Origin: Rostrohypoxylon terebratum
Taxonomy: Eukaryota > Ascomycota > Sordariomycetes > Xylariales > Hypoxylaceae
Assembly: GCA_022497145.1 (NCBI GenBank)
Contig: MU385906.1
Location: 124,001-188,000 of the forward strand
Direction of reading: 5' to 3'
Length of the DNA stretch: 64,000 nucleotides
Every line of letters begins with the position of its first letter. Within the stretch, counting starts at the first letter, position 1. The position numbers and the translations under genes are program-made. The notes under the pieces were generated by a model that made no database searches, was not told the origin of the DNA, and saw nothing but the letters and a program-made list of their open reading frames with translations. Shown here in pieces: positions 21,545 through 34,445 of the stretch.

Positions 21545-21795
21545 ATTAGAATGAGGGATAGGAGGAGCGGATGGTAGTGGAAGCTACTAGGTAGGCAAAC
21601 ATGAACCAGTTGACGTAACCCTAAACTTTGAACGGCGGCGGGTTAGAAACCAAACACTACTGTACACTGTACACCTGCATCTAAACATCTCATAAAGTTT
21701 GAAACTAAGAAACTAGGAAAGACTAGCCCTGGAGGTAAAAGGGATCATGAGCCGGTAAGTCTCTAGCGCACCTTAGATCTCTTTTAGAAAGGTCT

Positions 21796-21816
21796 ACCTA
21801 GGTCCTAGGTCCTAGG
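21796..21816. repeat. CCTAGG near-palindrome, extended copy
   Basis: ACCTAGGTCCTAGGT followed by a further CCTAGG half-unit, in the spacer 250 bp upstream of the SLM1-like start codon. Confidence 0.8.
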
Positions 21817-22015
21817 CAAGCAGGCAAGTGGCACCCTAGACGGTAACACGGCAGCAGAGAATTATATTGGCTTCGTAAATATCAAATGCATAGAGTTCGG
21901 GGTATTCGGCAGGTGCAGATGGCGTAACGAATAGGATTCTGTAGCTTTAAGAGGAGGTGCGGGTATACGCTTTCGACGCTTTCAATCTGAGGGTTTGGTG
22001 ATTGTAATTGAGATG

Positions 22016-22051
22016 GTATGTAAGGTATGTAAGGTATGTAAGGTATGTAAG
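22016..22051. repeat. 9-bp minisatellite
   Basis: Four perfect copies of GTATGTAAG, followed by degenerate GTAGGTAGG. Spacer sequence. Confidence 0.9.
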
Positions 22052-24152
22052 GTAGGTAGGTATACCTATATGGACGACCCTACACAATAAGCAGCAAGTT
22101 AGTCCAGATGATCACCAACATTGAACATTGAAGATAGCTACGATTGAATTGTTATGTAGATAGAATAGATATATGGGTTAGGTATTAAAATAGGCATTGA
22201 AACATTGTTAAAGAAGATGCGAGTAGTGATCCGAGTAATCGAGGCATTATGAACTCCAATTAAGGAGCATTGAATGAAGCTTTCGCAGAAGAGGTTGTAG
22301 GTAACGTACACGATTCGAGAGCATTCGTTGTTATTCGACACTTCGACATTCAAAGTTGGGCGACAACTTTGATCGGGCTCTAACAATAAATAGAGGATCT
22401 GTTCGGTAAGCTAGGCAACTACTAAGAGTACAAAGTAAAGTTGCGACTCAGATGCAATTCGTAGGTCGAGACCTCGAATCGTGGACGATGATAAGCAAAA
22501 AGGGGGGTAATTACTCAGGTAAAGTAGCTCACTGACAAGGGAAAAGAGAAGGAGTAAAGGATAACCAACTAGCGTTAGAGGGATGTGCATTGTGCAGTGA
22601 CGATGATGGCGTTGTCGTCACCTTTGCGCCTTTCCCCAGCTTGCTATGCCCATTTCTGCCAGTTCTGTCCACACCAGTCACCCAAATAAGATTAGCTTAC
22701 CTCATGTATCCGTGTAGCTGAGGAATTGGTGGTCGCTGCCAATGGGGCTTCCCGGTTGCCATATCGTACCATCCGCATTCGGTAATCTAACTCATATATG
22801 CTGTAAACTTAAATAAACTTAAATGGTGGGGTTGGGTTCTTCTCTTGTGGCTCTGTTACACTGTTACACTAGGAGAAATACTATGACGTAACTTTACCGG
22901 TTGCTGACTTTGCCGACTTGATGCGGGCATCTCCGTTCGATGTTTGATATTGTTTCTCTTTCACAGCCACCATCAAGTCGAAAAGATTGCACATACATTT
23001 AATGAGCACAAGCTGACAAGATGCAGCTGGAGGTCTATGTAACGTTTCGACCTTCGTCATCCTGTATTGTCACTGCTGTAACTAACATCCATATGATTGC
23101 TATATGGACAATGGACATCTACACAATATGTTCATATGGATATCATAAAGCTGACAAATACCGTCGGCACAGATTAAGCCGTAACTTAAAAAGCCGTTGT
23201 CTAAGCCATGCTGCCATGCTGCCACATCTGCCACTTCACATGCAAGGGCGAAATTCCCCTCTCAAGGCTCTCAAGACCTTAGCCACCTACCACCTAGTGT
23301 ATTGGAACTACGCATTCGAAATCCCCTGTCCCTGGCAAGAAACCGAAGATCAAGTAATTCCAACAATGTCGTTGCAGCGCTAAAAACCCGACCTATGTCA
23401 TCGCCAAGTTCGCAGCTATTCCCGGCATTGATTGATCATTTAGCCCGCTGCACCACGATGTCGTACCTACGTACAGGACCTCGGTTTGAGACAACATTGA
23501 AGTTCTAGATCGAACATCCATGCACCTTGCAGCTAGTATTACTACATAGCACTATGGCAGCTCGCTATATGGAACGGCGGGAGGCCTATCAGCAGTCCTA
23601 GTATCTCAAGAACCGAATCTTCATAAGTCTTATTATATTAATATCTTGCGTAATCCTAACAATAGCCTGTCTGCTTATACAACGACTCAAACACTACAAC
23701 TAGTTGTACTACTTAGTACGTACTATAGTTAGTTACTCACCAGTGAACTCAGCTGCCTTGCTCACTCGCCCTCGCCCTCACCCTCATCCTCGCACGGTTC
23801 CAGAAAGGAATGCCCCCCTTCTCCGACTACTAAAAACCCGTAAACGCCTTGCTCATGCAAATGTCAGTTGCTGCAGTGCTGCGTCCTGATTACGCGATCC
23901 GTGGGAATGTTACCAGCGTCAGCGTCTGCTGTTTCCTTCCGGTACGCCAATTCCCTTCCAAGCCCTAAAGTTCCCAAGTTTCAAGTTTCAAGTTTCATCC
24001 ATGATGCCATTCTGCTAGTCGCGACGGGAGAGTCCAATTCGGTCCAATCTCAAAGATGCCGCTATTCCAAGATAATCGGATTACGCCCCTTGCTTTCTCT
24101 TTCTCTGTCTCTGTCTCTTGAGCGGGAATGAGAAAGCTTACCAAGCCAACCG

Positions 24153-25883
24153 TTAAACCAACTCCGACATGGTTTTCACCGCTTCGGTCGTGTGCTTCAT
24201 CCGGCCCTTGCGTCTCGGCGGCGGCGCCTTTGGCGGTAGCTTCTTAGTCCTATTACCGTTGCCATTCCCGTTCTCCACGGGAGCGTACGGTACGCCATGC
24301 CGGTGTCTCGGCACCTCGGGAAGCGGTTTCTTCGGTCTGCTCGGTTTCGACGCGTGTCCGTTGGAGTTTGAGCGCGTTAGATCACTCTTAACGTCCGCCT
24401 TCGGTCCAACTCCATTTCCAGTATCAGCTTTGGAATCCGCCTTTCGACTCGGCGTCTGGACTCCTGGCTTCTCCATGACTGCGGCTACATGAACGACACT
24501 AACGTTGCTTGCGGACTCGTTATGCGAAAGGCTGATACCAAGGAATTTGCGCGCGACTTCGCTAGCACCAAAACTTTCGCAATCCTCCGACAGCCACCCG
24601 ACTTTAGCCACACGATCGACAAGCCTCATCGTAGTCTCATCCACGGGCGCAAAATGCGTGTTTCCGGCGTTCGTCAAGATCCTCAATAATTTTTGCACTT
24701 CATCCTTTTTGTAATGGGGTGGTTGGTTTAGCTGCGTGTGCGCGAGCAGAGGATATAGAACGCGTAGGTAAGTGTGCCGCAAAGCCATCAACTCGTTTGG
24801 CAAATCGAGTAGGTTGCGTATGATGACGTCGAGGAGTACGCGCAAGTCATTAGTATAGAAATATTCGTACGTAGCCTTTGTGGTGAAAAGCAGGTATAAG
24901 AGTTTCAGAATAAGAAGCTGTAGAGACGTTTCGGTCTCGCGATTCAGTAGTAGTATAATATTTTCGCCGAATGTCCTATAACTCGGTCCGTATATGCTGA
25001 GGCACTTAACAACTCTGTTTGTCAACGGTGCGGTTGGGAGTGCAGGTTCACTCGCGGCGGTGGTGGATGCGACCATGTACTGTTCATTAAGGACAAGCTG
25101 TGGGCCGATAAGCAGGAGTACGGTTGATGGATGCATGTCAACTTACAAGAACACGAATGATTGGATAATGGTATGGATCGTGGACATCGTCGGACAACCC
25201 CTCGATAAGTTGAAATAGATATGTGACGAACCCATCGTCGACATGCAGGAGGTCCTCAATGCGGAGCTGCTCGATCCGCGACATCTCGTACATTAACTCC
25301 AATAGCAACCGATGCAAACTCGGGTCGTCATCTTTTCGGCCATGTATCAGCTCCACCAGCCGGTGGAAACATCCCTCCTCGATCATTCGTTTAAATGTGG
25401 CTTCATCTTCGCGACCGTCGAGCAATAGGAAGCTAGCGATGACGTATAGAGGTCCAGGCTCGTCTTCCTGCAGCAAGCTGTAGATAATCTGTTTGCGCAC
25501 GTATTCGGGGTCGGTGCGGAAGAGGTTTCCGTATAGAAGACTTTGCGAACATGTCGCTACATCATCTTCGGATTGAGAGAATTCGTCTCTGCATCGCGAC
25601 GCGAGGTAGAGCCATGATCGCAAGGCGTCATCGATGGTCTCGTGTGCTTCTGCGGGGCACTGAGTAGCGACAACTCTGCTCAATTCTAGAATAGTCAATC
25701 ATCAGTAAATTGTATACATATATACTGTTGCATCTTGCATTATCATGCATTGTGCGTATATGGTATAAAATAGTATCGAATAATCACAATTGAGAAAAAA
25801 AAAAAACAGAAACATAGATAAAACGTACCATCCCATAATTGTTCCTCATTCTCTATCGAGGAGACGGTGTCCAAGTCGGCCAT
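24153..25883 (-). CDS. LDB17: Ldb17/SPIN90/Dip1-family actin and endocytosis regulator
   Basis: Three exons: 25829-25883, 25147-25685 and 24153-25097. The introns are 143 and 49 nt, phases agree, and the product is 512 residues. It starts MADLDTVSSIENEEQLWDE. An all-helical armadillo-like domain covers about 20-410, with the conserved elements IIRVLLVLNEQYMVAS and NELMALRHTYLRVLYPLL. The C-terminal tail (about 430-512) is proline/basic-rich (RPKKPLPEVPRHRHG, KKLPPKAPPPRRKGR) and suited to bind SH3 domains. Family members (S. cerevisiae Ldb17, S. pombe Dip1, human SPIN90) work at cortical actin patches; Dip1/SPIN90 activates Arp2/3 without a pre-existing filament. The helical core here suggests that activity, by inference. 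The first intron contains a long A run. Confidence 0.9.
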
Positions 25884-27521
25884 ATTTGATTAGAGCCCAA
25901 ATAAGGTATCCGACATCTCATCACGAAGCCCAAAGGTGCCGAAGGTGAGTGAAAGGGGGGATATTGGATGTACTAGATGTACTGGATATCGGCAGAATAA
26001 AGCAAAAGATGATAGGCGGTCGGATTCCTGCGAAGCGATTTCATAACCTTGGGACTCCTCGAGACCCCCAAGACCCTCAAGGCTCAAGACCCTCAAGACC
26101 CCAACCTCGCAAAGTCGCGTGCGCCTGTGCTTGTGGATGCGTGGATGCGTGGGTTCGTGGGTTCGTGGTTTTCGTTGCTAGTTGCTATGGTAGGATAGAT
26201 TGGACCAAATGTCAAATGTCGATCAGACGTGCTGCAACGATAAGCGTCTAAGGTGTGAGTGAGCGTTGATGCCTCTTGTCGCTTGTTGCTTGGGGTTGGC
26301 AGGTTGACGGGTTGGTATTGGATGTGAATAGCGTACGGCGTTTTGGCGGTTGACAGTGTTTGGGATAAGGGGGAAGAAGTGCTGGAAGTGTGAAAAAAAA
26401 AGATAAATGTCAAAGGCATTAAAATGCAGGGTTATCCTGAAAGCTCTAGCGCTATCTTTGCGCTATACCTTGCACTGTCCAGGGTACTCCTATCTTTTGC
26501 TCTTTTCGCTATTATCTGCACTATTATTATTACTATCAACAATGGATAGTAGGTAGGTATTAGGTACCTAGTAGCTTTGGCCGAGAGTTCCCCGCGCCTG
26601 GCACAGGCCATTTTCTGGCTTTTACGTCAGAGCTTGGGGAGTTTGGCTTTAATACTGCATATGAACGCATACTCCAGGGCTATTAAGGTGTACCTAGTGC
26701 GAACCCCCCCAATTATCGTACCTAACTCCCTATAAATCTGGTTAATCCATTCAACGTGTACTATTCCAACCGTACCTACAGGCGGGGCAGCTACCTGACA
26801 TTAATGCGGGCAAGGGATGCATAAGGGGGTATAAGGGGGTCGGATCAATATCGCTACGTCGTCTTACTAGACTATAGTAATACCTATCCACGTGCTTACC
26901 TTTACTCCATTTCCTTCTTATTTCCCTTACTTATATGGAAAACATAGCCATCCTCACCTAAATATGAATAATCACGGTGGTGTACTTTGGAGATGGATGT
27001 AAGCTCACTCTAGAACCTGTCAGGAGATTGTTTGCCGGTTAGGTATTTTTATAATGCCCGAACGAAGACACTTCAACGCCACATAAATTATCACATAGAC
27101 GCTGCAAAGGGTATCTGTCAATGTAGTATATGAATGCATTACGATGTCAGGCGCATGTGAATGCTCGCCTCTAGCTATGTACCTAAAGCATTACACACAG
27201 CATCAACTAGCTGATATATGTCGTGTATACGCAGACTTCTCTGTAAGATCTACCGAGTTGTGTTAGCTGATGACCTCAGTGACGCCTGGCGAACTTGTCA
27301 GCCTGACCTTGAGATAGGTGCTATCCTAGCTTGAATCCTAGCCAACGCCGAAATAAAACATTGCTGGTCCCGCACAAGTGTACAATCGTAAATCTATCGA
27401 CACATAATGCCATGTTTGATATGAGTACAACTCGGGCCATTTCGCTTATGAGAACCCAGCATTCGGCCACGTCTGGCCACGTACTTGAATTCGTTGGTGA
27501 CTGAAGGGAACTCGCTTAGCT
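25884..27521. other. Spacer between SPIN90-like and exportin genes
   Basis: About 1.6 kb with short direct repeats (CTCAAGACC and GGGTTCGTG types near 26.06-26.17 kb). The minus-strand frame at 26093-26419 is compositionally biased and not supported. No gene seen. Confidence 0.45.
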
Positions 27522-30500
27522 CTATGATTCGAACAAGCTAGCGACACCGTCTAAAACGTCGGTGTTCCCATCTTGGTGGCCGTTGGTGTTGTTGTCCTGT
27601 CCAGAGCCGTTGTGATTTGGCGCTGGGGCTGTCATGAATTGCTGTGCCATCTTGCTGCGTATTGGTCTCTTCGCCGGGGGATTTGCCGTAGGCATTGCGA
27701 TGCTCTTGCTTAGTTTTCCCATCTCAGATACACTAACCCCTTTCAGATCACCCAGTAATTGGAGGATGACTGCTCGCTGGGCCTTGGAGCCCGTCTCTTT
27801 CCTCATCATGTATTCTATGCCACTGTCGACATCGGCCTGCTTTATGTTGGGAAGTGAAATTAACACGTTTCGTGCGGTTGCTGTATGGTGACTGTAGGTG
27901 ACTACGATTGCGGCGATGACAGAAGCAAAATCTTTCTGCAACTCGACAAAGTACGGTTCATGAATAGACGTTATGCACGCCTTCACAACATCAGACGATA
28001 TATATTCGCGAATAGCTGTGGCCGTGGCCGGGGGGGTAGGAGACGTATCGGCCTGGTGTTTCGCTCCCCCAGCGCGCGATGAGTTGGCCTCTGCGGGCGC
28101 AAAATCCGGAATGATGGAACGAAAGACCCTAAGCATTATTCCACAGCATCGTGAATCTCGCCACCGTATGGTGTGGGTGCAAAACATTAAGAGAGGTTCT
28201 ACGATGGAGGAATGCATTAAGCAAAATTCTCGTAGAGTAGGATAGCTCCTCTCCCCGTTGCCTCCTAAATGCGAGATTGGAGGATCTACTCCATGTTAGT
28301 GGGGTGCATATACGTATTGCATCATAGCCGATAAACCAAGAATTGAACTCACTTGTTCTAGCCGGGTCAAGGAAGTCCGCAACCATCATCACAGATGCGT
28401 AGGTTAACTGCCTCAATATGCTCTCTGCCTTCATCTCTTCAGTCAGAGCATCTGCTCCCGACTTCACCGCCTGCTGTTGGTCAAGCTTCGCCCACTCAGC
28501 ATTTATCCTGCTGTTCATCTGAAGACAGCAAGCAGCTAAGATCGGCGGAAGAAAGTGGTCTCGTAAAGGAACTGGGCAGTTATCCACCAGGTATCTGACC
28601 AGGTTTAGAACATTGATTAACTGGTGAGCTGAGAGGCTGAAGGAATCGGCTAGGAGAGCGTGAGCTAAGGGTCCTGGTAGCTCGCTAAAGCCATAGAATT
28701 GTACGTCCAGTCGTGTCATGCAATATATGATTGCATAACAGTTCTCGCGGACGAACCGAATGCTCCCCCTAATTGTCGAAGCAAGTCCTTCAAGGGTATT
28801 TTTCTTATCGAGCACGCGGGCATAAAATTCATCTTTGCTCCCTTCAGAGATGCCTGCTTGCCAAAAGCGATCAGTAAGAACGCGACCGACGATAGACCTC
28901 GTCTCCGGCGGTAATCCCACCCAGTTATCGGGAGTATGCGAAGCATGTGCGTGGCTAGACATGAATATTAGTAAGGTGTTACTGTGTAGATGAATGTATG
29001 AGATCCTTACTTCAAGAAGTTGAGTAATTCAGGAAGGATGATGGGAAACCCATCTTGCCACAGGGCACATGAGACCCGGTATGGATCAGTTTCCTTATCC
29101 ACTTTATCAACAGAACAAGTCAAGAATGACTTCGTCGGTCGTAGAGGGAGGACAGTCTGTCGTTCTTCAAGCTCCGCCTGCAATGCTTGGCCCTCAGCAT
29201 CGAGTTCCACAGAACCCCAATCCGCGATATTTTGCATTTGCTTTCGTGCTAAGTAACTCTGTGCTTTGTCAAGCGCCATAAGTTCGCAAAAGCCCGTATA
29301 TGATGACAACGCCTGCTTCAGATTGTCGTTTTGCCACTGGGAAACTACAGGTTCAATGAAGCCTCGTAATTTTTGTGCCTTCGTAGCTTGATCAAGGCGA
29401 GTAGAACGGTGACTGTATTTGTTAGCGGTGTCCTTGAACGTTAGCTTCTTGAGGCTTACACGATAGTAAATAGGAAAGTTTGGTAGGTAATCTGGCGCTT
29501 TTCGTCGAGTGTCCCCGAGGCAATCATCTCGTTCACCTTAGCTTCAATCTGATCATACACATTCTGTCATCGTCATCAGCTTATGTAATCATTAAAGTCA
29601 TTTAACAATTTGATCGCTTCTTACGAGGAGGTGATCGGGCATCTTGGCAGCAAGTCTCTGCAACTCAACCATGCTCTCGGATTGAAGTTCTTTGATCGCA
29701 TCTGTGTAAACACGGTAATCCGGATGTGTAGCCGGCCATGTAACTAGGATATGCTCGAGAACTTTCAGCATAAAGCCTGGAATCCTGTCGAGTGCCATGA
29801 CGGAAAAGGCAACAAGAAGTTGAAGTATTCTCTTCCTAATTAATGGATCCTATATTAGTTAGCAACCGTCCATTAAGCATTGAGGGTATCATGTTATTTA
29901 CCTCGAACTTCATACCCAATAAACGGTTACACCAGGATTCCAGATTTTCTTCTAAAGAGGCAACCTCTTGTTCCTATTAGGTTTTAAATATTAGCAAATA
30001 TGTTCATATCCATCGAGGAATACATATACTTACGTGGTGAGGTTCTTCTTTAGTATGCCTCCACTGTGAAATGCCCTTCAAGGCTGCCTCAATTACAGTC
30101 GCCTGCGTATCGACACGGAGCACAGGTTGAGATGTCTTAGAGTAAGTTGCCACTGCTACTAGTTAGATCACGGATCTCAGCAAACTAATCAAGATACAAA
30201 CATACTGTCAAATGGTGGAACATTGTCATAAAGGTGTTCTAATACATTCTCCGTCTGGCTGAGAATGTGCTGCATTGCGTCTGTTATCTTTAGTCGGACT
30301 ATGCTCTCAATTACTTGAGAACTATATCGACGATAATTGCCGAGAAAAGCATGACGTTCGGGGATTGTGTCGGTATCCTCCAATAATAATTGAAGGGTAG
30401 GATCTTGCGTATCCTCAGGGAGGTTCTCATATCGAACAAGCCTCGAGCTACAGCATTCGAGAAGCGGTCCAATAAATGTTGGTACATCCGCAATGTTTGG

Positions 30501-31884
30501 ACCGAGGGACCGGTTGTTCAAAAGTCGAGTCCATGTCACAACGACAGGAATAGAAACAACCAGACTTTGGCTTTGGGTGATCAGTAAGAGTAATTGCAGG
30601 AAGCCCTTAAAGTCAATGCGATCCGAATCGTTAGGTAGGACATTGAATCGACGATCCATATAATTTCCAAGGAACGAGATAACCTTGGTATCACTATTAA
30701 TATAGTCCAGAATCTACATTTACAACATAACTTACCTCGGATAGTTTCTTGGAGAATTGATACTTGTCGTCATCAATGTCCTCTGGATCCACTACCGACC
30801 ACTCAAAGAGTCGTCTAAATAGGTCAATATATTTGCTGCCGTAGAGCGGGACAACGAGATCTAGGAATTCCTGATCGACGAAGCTTGTACGGGCGTATAG
30901 TGAGTGCATGGCTTCTAAAGACGCCTTCGGTATTTTATTAGTTAACGACGACGCTAGGATAGGTGAACGGGCAATTGATGTGATTCATGATAGTCATACC
31001 TTTTGGACTTCGATATGAGAAGCACGAAGTCCTTCACACATGACTTGTACGCAGCCGGTAGCAGTGACGGCATTCGGGACAACCCACGGTAGCAGCGAAT
31101 AGAGTACGGCAAGAGCCCGGATAGCACAGCTTCGCAGTTCGGCGTTGTTTTGCACATCACCCGATAAGCAATGGCTTAGAAGGTCCGTGATTCTCGCGAG
31201 CCAACCTTCGTCGCCACATCTAACGTCGGGACCTACCTGACGGTTGGGGAAGGTATCTACTAGAACGGCGGCAGGAGTGAATATTTCGACGGACGCCTTA
31301 CTAAGAATGCCCTCACGAACAGCTACCACGGTATCGTCGCCGTTGAATATGTCGTCGGATAGCATCTCTAGGATACCGAGGACAAGCTCCTTGTGGACGG
31401 CAGAATCTGGAACCTGCCATAGCTGGACAAGCATTGTGTCCATATCCATCCATTCGCCAGCCCAACTCCTCTTCGCAACCTCGACCCATAATAAGGCAAT
31501 CTTGTTTCTTAAGTAGATTGGGTCATCCCTTGATACACCTTGGGAGAGTTGAAGAACGCAGTGGCGCAAGGCGACAGCCTCTTCCTCGTTATAGTAAGCC
31601 CATTTGTGTTTAATCGCATGCTCGAGCAAGGATAAGGCATAATGCCGTACGACGGGAGGTTGCGATTTATCTACGGCGAGATGGAAACCATAGAAGGAAG
31701 CTTTTTCGTCGTTCTTGACTTCCTCGAGGAAGATCTGCGCATCCTTACGATCATCGTTGGAGGAGTAGGGACTATGAATGACCTCGAGGGCCTTGTGAAT
31801 CTTGGGCAGAACTGCCATTCCCTCGGGATCAATACCGACGCCGCCCGTTCCCATGTTTCCGTTGATCGAGGTATGTGCAGTCAT
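27522..31884 (-). CDS. MSN5: Karyopherin Msn5 / exportin-5 family
   Basis: Ten exons: 31000-31884, 30736-30924, 30206-30683, 30034-30152, 29902-29973, 29625-29849, 29460-29563, 29011-29412, 28353-28954 and 27522-28285. The nine introns are 47-75 nt with GTRNGN donors and CTAAC-type branch sites. All phases close, giving 1279 residues, close to yeast Msn5 (1224). The N-terminal importin-beta/Xpo1-like region contains VVRHYALSLLEHAIKHKW and LRNKIALLWVEVAKRSWAGEW, typical of exportin-5. The rest is HEAT-repeat helices. A mid-region ENLESWCNRLLGMKFE and a late FLNHAHASHTPDNWVGLPPE also fit. Msn5-type exportins carry phosphorylated transcription factors and tRNA/RNA cargo from the nucleus with RanGTP. 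The C-terminal 60 residues are Asn/Gly/Pro-rich. Confidence 0.94.
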
Positions 31885-33112
31885 CTTAAGTGAAAAACTG
31901 GGAAAAATTCTCGGTCGGCCGACGACGATCTTGGGAGGGGGTTGGGCGGGAGCTGTTCGGTATGTACTTTGGCCTTTAGGTGGGAATCATCAGGCACAAT
32001 AGGATGGATGAGAGAGTATGGGATAGAAAAGGCGGATATGTGACAAATCGAGGGCGACAAATTAAGCAATGACAGGCACCTTAGCGAAAAGAGAAGACAG
32101 GCTCAGTGATAAATAATCTTTTTTAGTACTTTCAGATGAAGTTATCGAGCAAACAGATGATTGTGTTTCAAGGTGAGTTAGGAATGTCGCGATTGAGAAT
32201 CTTGCGAGTTTTCGGAGGGAAATTTATTATTAAGAGGTTTAAATGTTTAAAATGGTTCTTTAGTGGTTTAATGTTGCTTCAAGCTCGGGGTCGGGGTGGC
32301 ATGGTTTTTGCACGCGATGATTGGAGTACAAAGACTTTCCAAGGTTTGATTAGGTGCTTTAATGACCTTAAATTCCAGGTACTCGCTGCCCTGTTGCTGC
32401 TTCGTACTGTGCTCCAGAGCTGCCCCCACAGCCGTATTGTACAGTGGACCTGGACCTGGACCTGGACCTTCCCTCTGTTATCGAACCTTCGAAGCTTATC
32501 GTGCTATGTAGGTTTTCCGATGTGCTAGGCCAGGTAGGTACTAATTACTACTAGGTACAATGTACATAACACCTCCAGGGCTGCGTACTTAGGAGCGTAA
32601 AGGTCCCCACAATGTCGGGTTTGAATTCGTTGACGGGACCAATTAGTGGCCGAATTCAGTCTAGAAGCCCCTGTTCTGGAAGGACTAGAACATTTCTAAA
32701 GGTTCCTTACAGCGCCCTATGGTACCCATACCGAATATCAGTTTCTGCGCAGTCCCTAAAATGTTTCACAGCAGATCGGCAAATGTACCTATCACATCTA
32801 GTAGGGATATTAAATTTCTAGGCATTTCGGGTTTATCTATTAATGGACGTCTTCGAGAAGGAGTTGCAGCCTGGGGGGTAGCAGGGTAGGAATCTACCTG
32901 GAATCTACCTGAGGTGCTCGTGTGCGTAGGAATCGTACCACTATTACCGATGAGTCACTTGTAAAGATAGAAAATGGAGGATGAAAGATTGTTCCTATTG
33001 TATTAGTAAAATGCTCGTGTTGGATCTTTATGGGAGTTTTGCAACGAGATGTTTAGGTAATGAAGTGTAACTATGTGAGTAGTTATATAATGCAGTATAC
33101 GAAGTACGTCTA
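31885..33112. other. Spacer between exportin and DPH7 genes
   Basis: About 1.2 kb. Holds the 5' region of the exportin gene (31885-32100) and the 3' region of DPH7. A GGACCT-type hexamer run occurs near 32447-32468. No coding support for the plus-strand frames at 32136-32821. Confidence 0.45.
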
Positions 33113-34445
33113 CTAATATTCCCACAAGCACAACAGTCTATCGTAAAAGCTGGTCGAGATACACCGAAGCTTACCATCACTCTGTCCAGATCCGGGTTGG
33201 AAATCGCTTCCGTAATTCATGCTCTTATGCTCTTCGAAACGGCCGAGGACTTTGATCTCGCAAGACTTGCTCGTTGAATCCCCACTGATTTGAAGGACTT
33301 TTGATCCTGCGTGCATGCATGATGCAAGAATCTGAGCCGTCCATCGGAGTTCCTCTTGTCCCTCTTGTCCCTCTTGTCCCTCTTGTCCCTCTTTCTCTCC
33401 TACCGTCTTCTGTAAGTTGATTAATTTGAGCCTCCACACTCCTCCCTGTAAAGTCTTTTCTGCTGCTATGCAGGTTCTCGAGACAAATGTATAGAAGTTA
33501 TGCATATAAAATACTCTTATACGATCGTCATAACTTCCCGTGACAACCACACATCCGAGAAATTCGAGTTGAAGATCCAGAGGCAAGATTGCGGTGACAC
33601 CTGCTTCGTGGCCTCTTATCGGTATTCGAGCCCAGGGGGTCTCTATAGAGTCCTCTTCGCTACCGATACGTTCAGGGTAGAAATGAACTTTCCTAGACAT
33701 CAATGTTGAGTCATCTCCACCAGAAAATATTGTGAGATGCTCGGGATTCATTGGTGGCAATGGAGAAAACGCCACTGTCCAAGCCTCAAGAGTATGCGTA
33801 ATCACCGGATCGGCAAGTGTCTTATGGGCATTCCAAGATTCATCGATGTGTAAGATATGAACCTGATAGTCGGAAGTCGTAATCGCAAGAACTTCGGGGA
33901 TATGCGGATGCCATGAGCATGACAAGAAGAGAATCCCTTCTCCAACATCAAGTGGTCTGTGTGTGATGATCTCTTTCAGGGAGACTTGAGAGTCTTTCTC
34001 ACTAGTAAGCCTGAAAAATGAAAGAGTACCGGTACTAGAGACCACGGCGAAAACTGTGCTTCCTTCTCGCTCAGGGTGGAAGTGAAGGTCAAGGATTGCA
34101 GAAGGATAGAGAATAGTCTGTATATGTTTTCTACATAAATGAGGTGAATTTGATATAGAAACAACAGGATTAGGAAGAGAGCGCTTACATATCATTTGTC
34201 TCTGTTAATTGAAAGAGAATGAGACTCCCATCCCGGGTCTGCACGGACTTCGCTGCCTGCTGTTGTTCTCCATCGTCCCTGGTATCATCGCCGGTAACGG
34301 CACCGGGATCTTGATTTTCTTTCTGCAGATTATATGTACCAACCACAAAATACTCCGGGAGGCCTGGGCAAAACTCGATACAACTGGGCGGGAGGTCCAA
34401 AGTCAACGATCTCAGCGGCGGGATGCTGCGTCCTTCCGCCTCCAT
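33113..34445 (-). CDS. DPH7: Diphthine methyltransferase-type WD40 protein DPH7
   Basis: Two exons: 34189-34445 and 33113-34130, with a 58-nt intron 34131-34188 (donor GTAAGC, acceptor TAG). The phase-2 join encodes TNDIKHIQTIL; total 424 residues. The start MEAEGRSIPPLRSLTL is followed by EFCPGLPEYFVVGTYNLQKE, the first blade typical of Dph7. Later blades contain FSGGDDSTLMSRKV, RGHEAGVTAILPL and VVVTGSYDDRIRVFYM, and the protein ends LLCLWEY. Dph7/Rrt2 removes the methyl group from methylated diphthine on eEF2, the step before the Dph6 amidation in diphthamide synthesis; it is cytosolic. An EGQ-repeat insertion (33352-33387) lies between blades, in a probable loop. Confidence 0.9.
33352..33387. 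repeat. 9-bp minisatellite inside DPH7 coding sequence
   Basis: Four perfect copies of CCTCTTGTC on the plus strand encode (EGQ)n on the minus strand. The unit length preserves the reading frame. Confidence 0.95.

Larger units (their letters stand above)
21545..24152. other. Spacer between SLM1-like and SPIN90-like genes
   Basis: About 2.6 kb, AT-rich. Holds an extended CCTAGG palindrome (21796-21816) and a 9-bp minisatellite (22016-22051). Short frames around 23.0-23.9 kb are not supported as genes. No RNA gene recognised. Confidence 0.5.
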
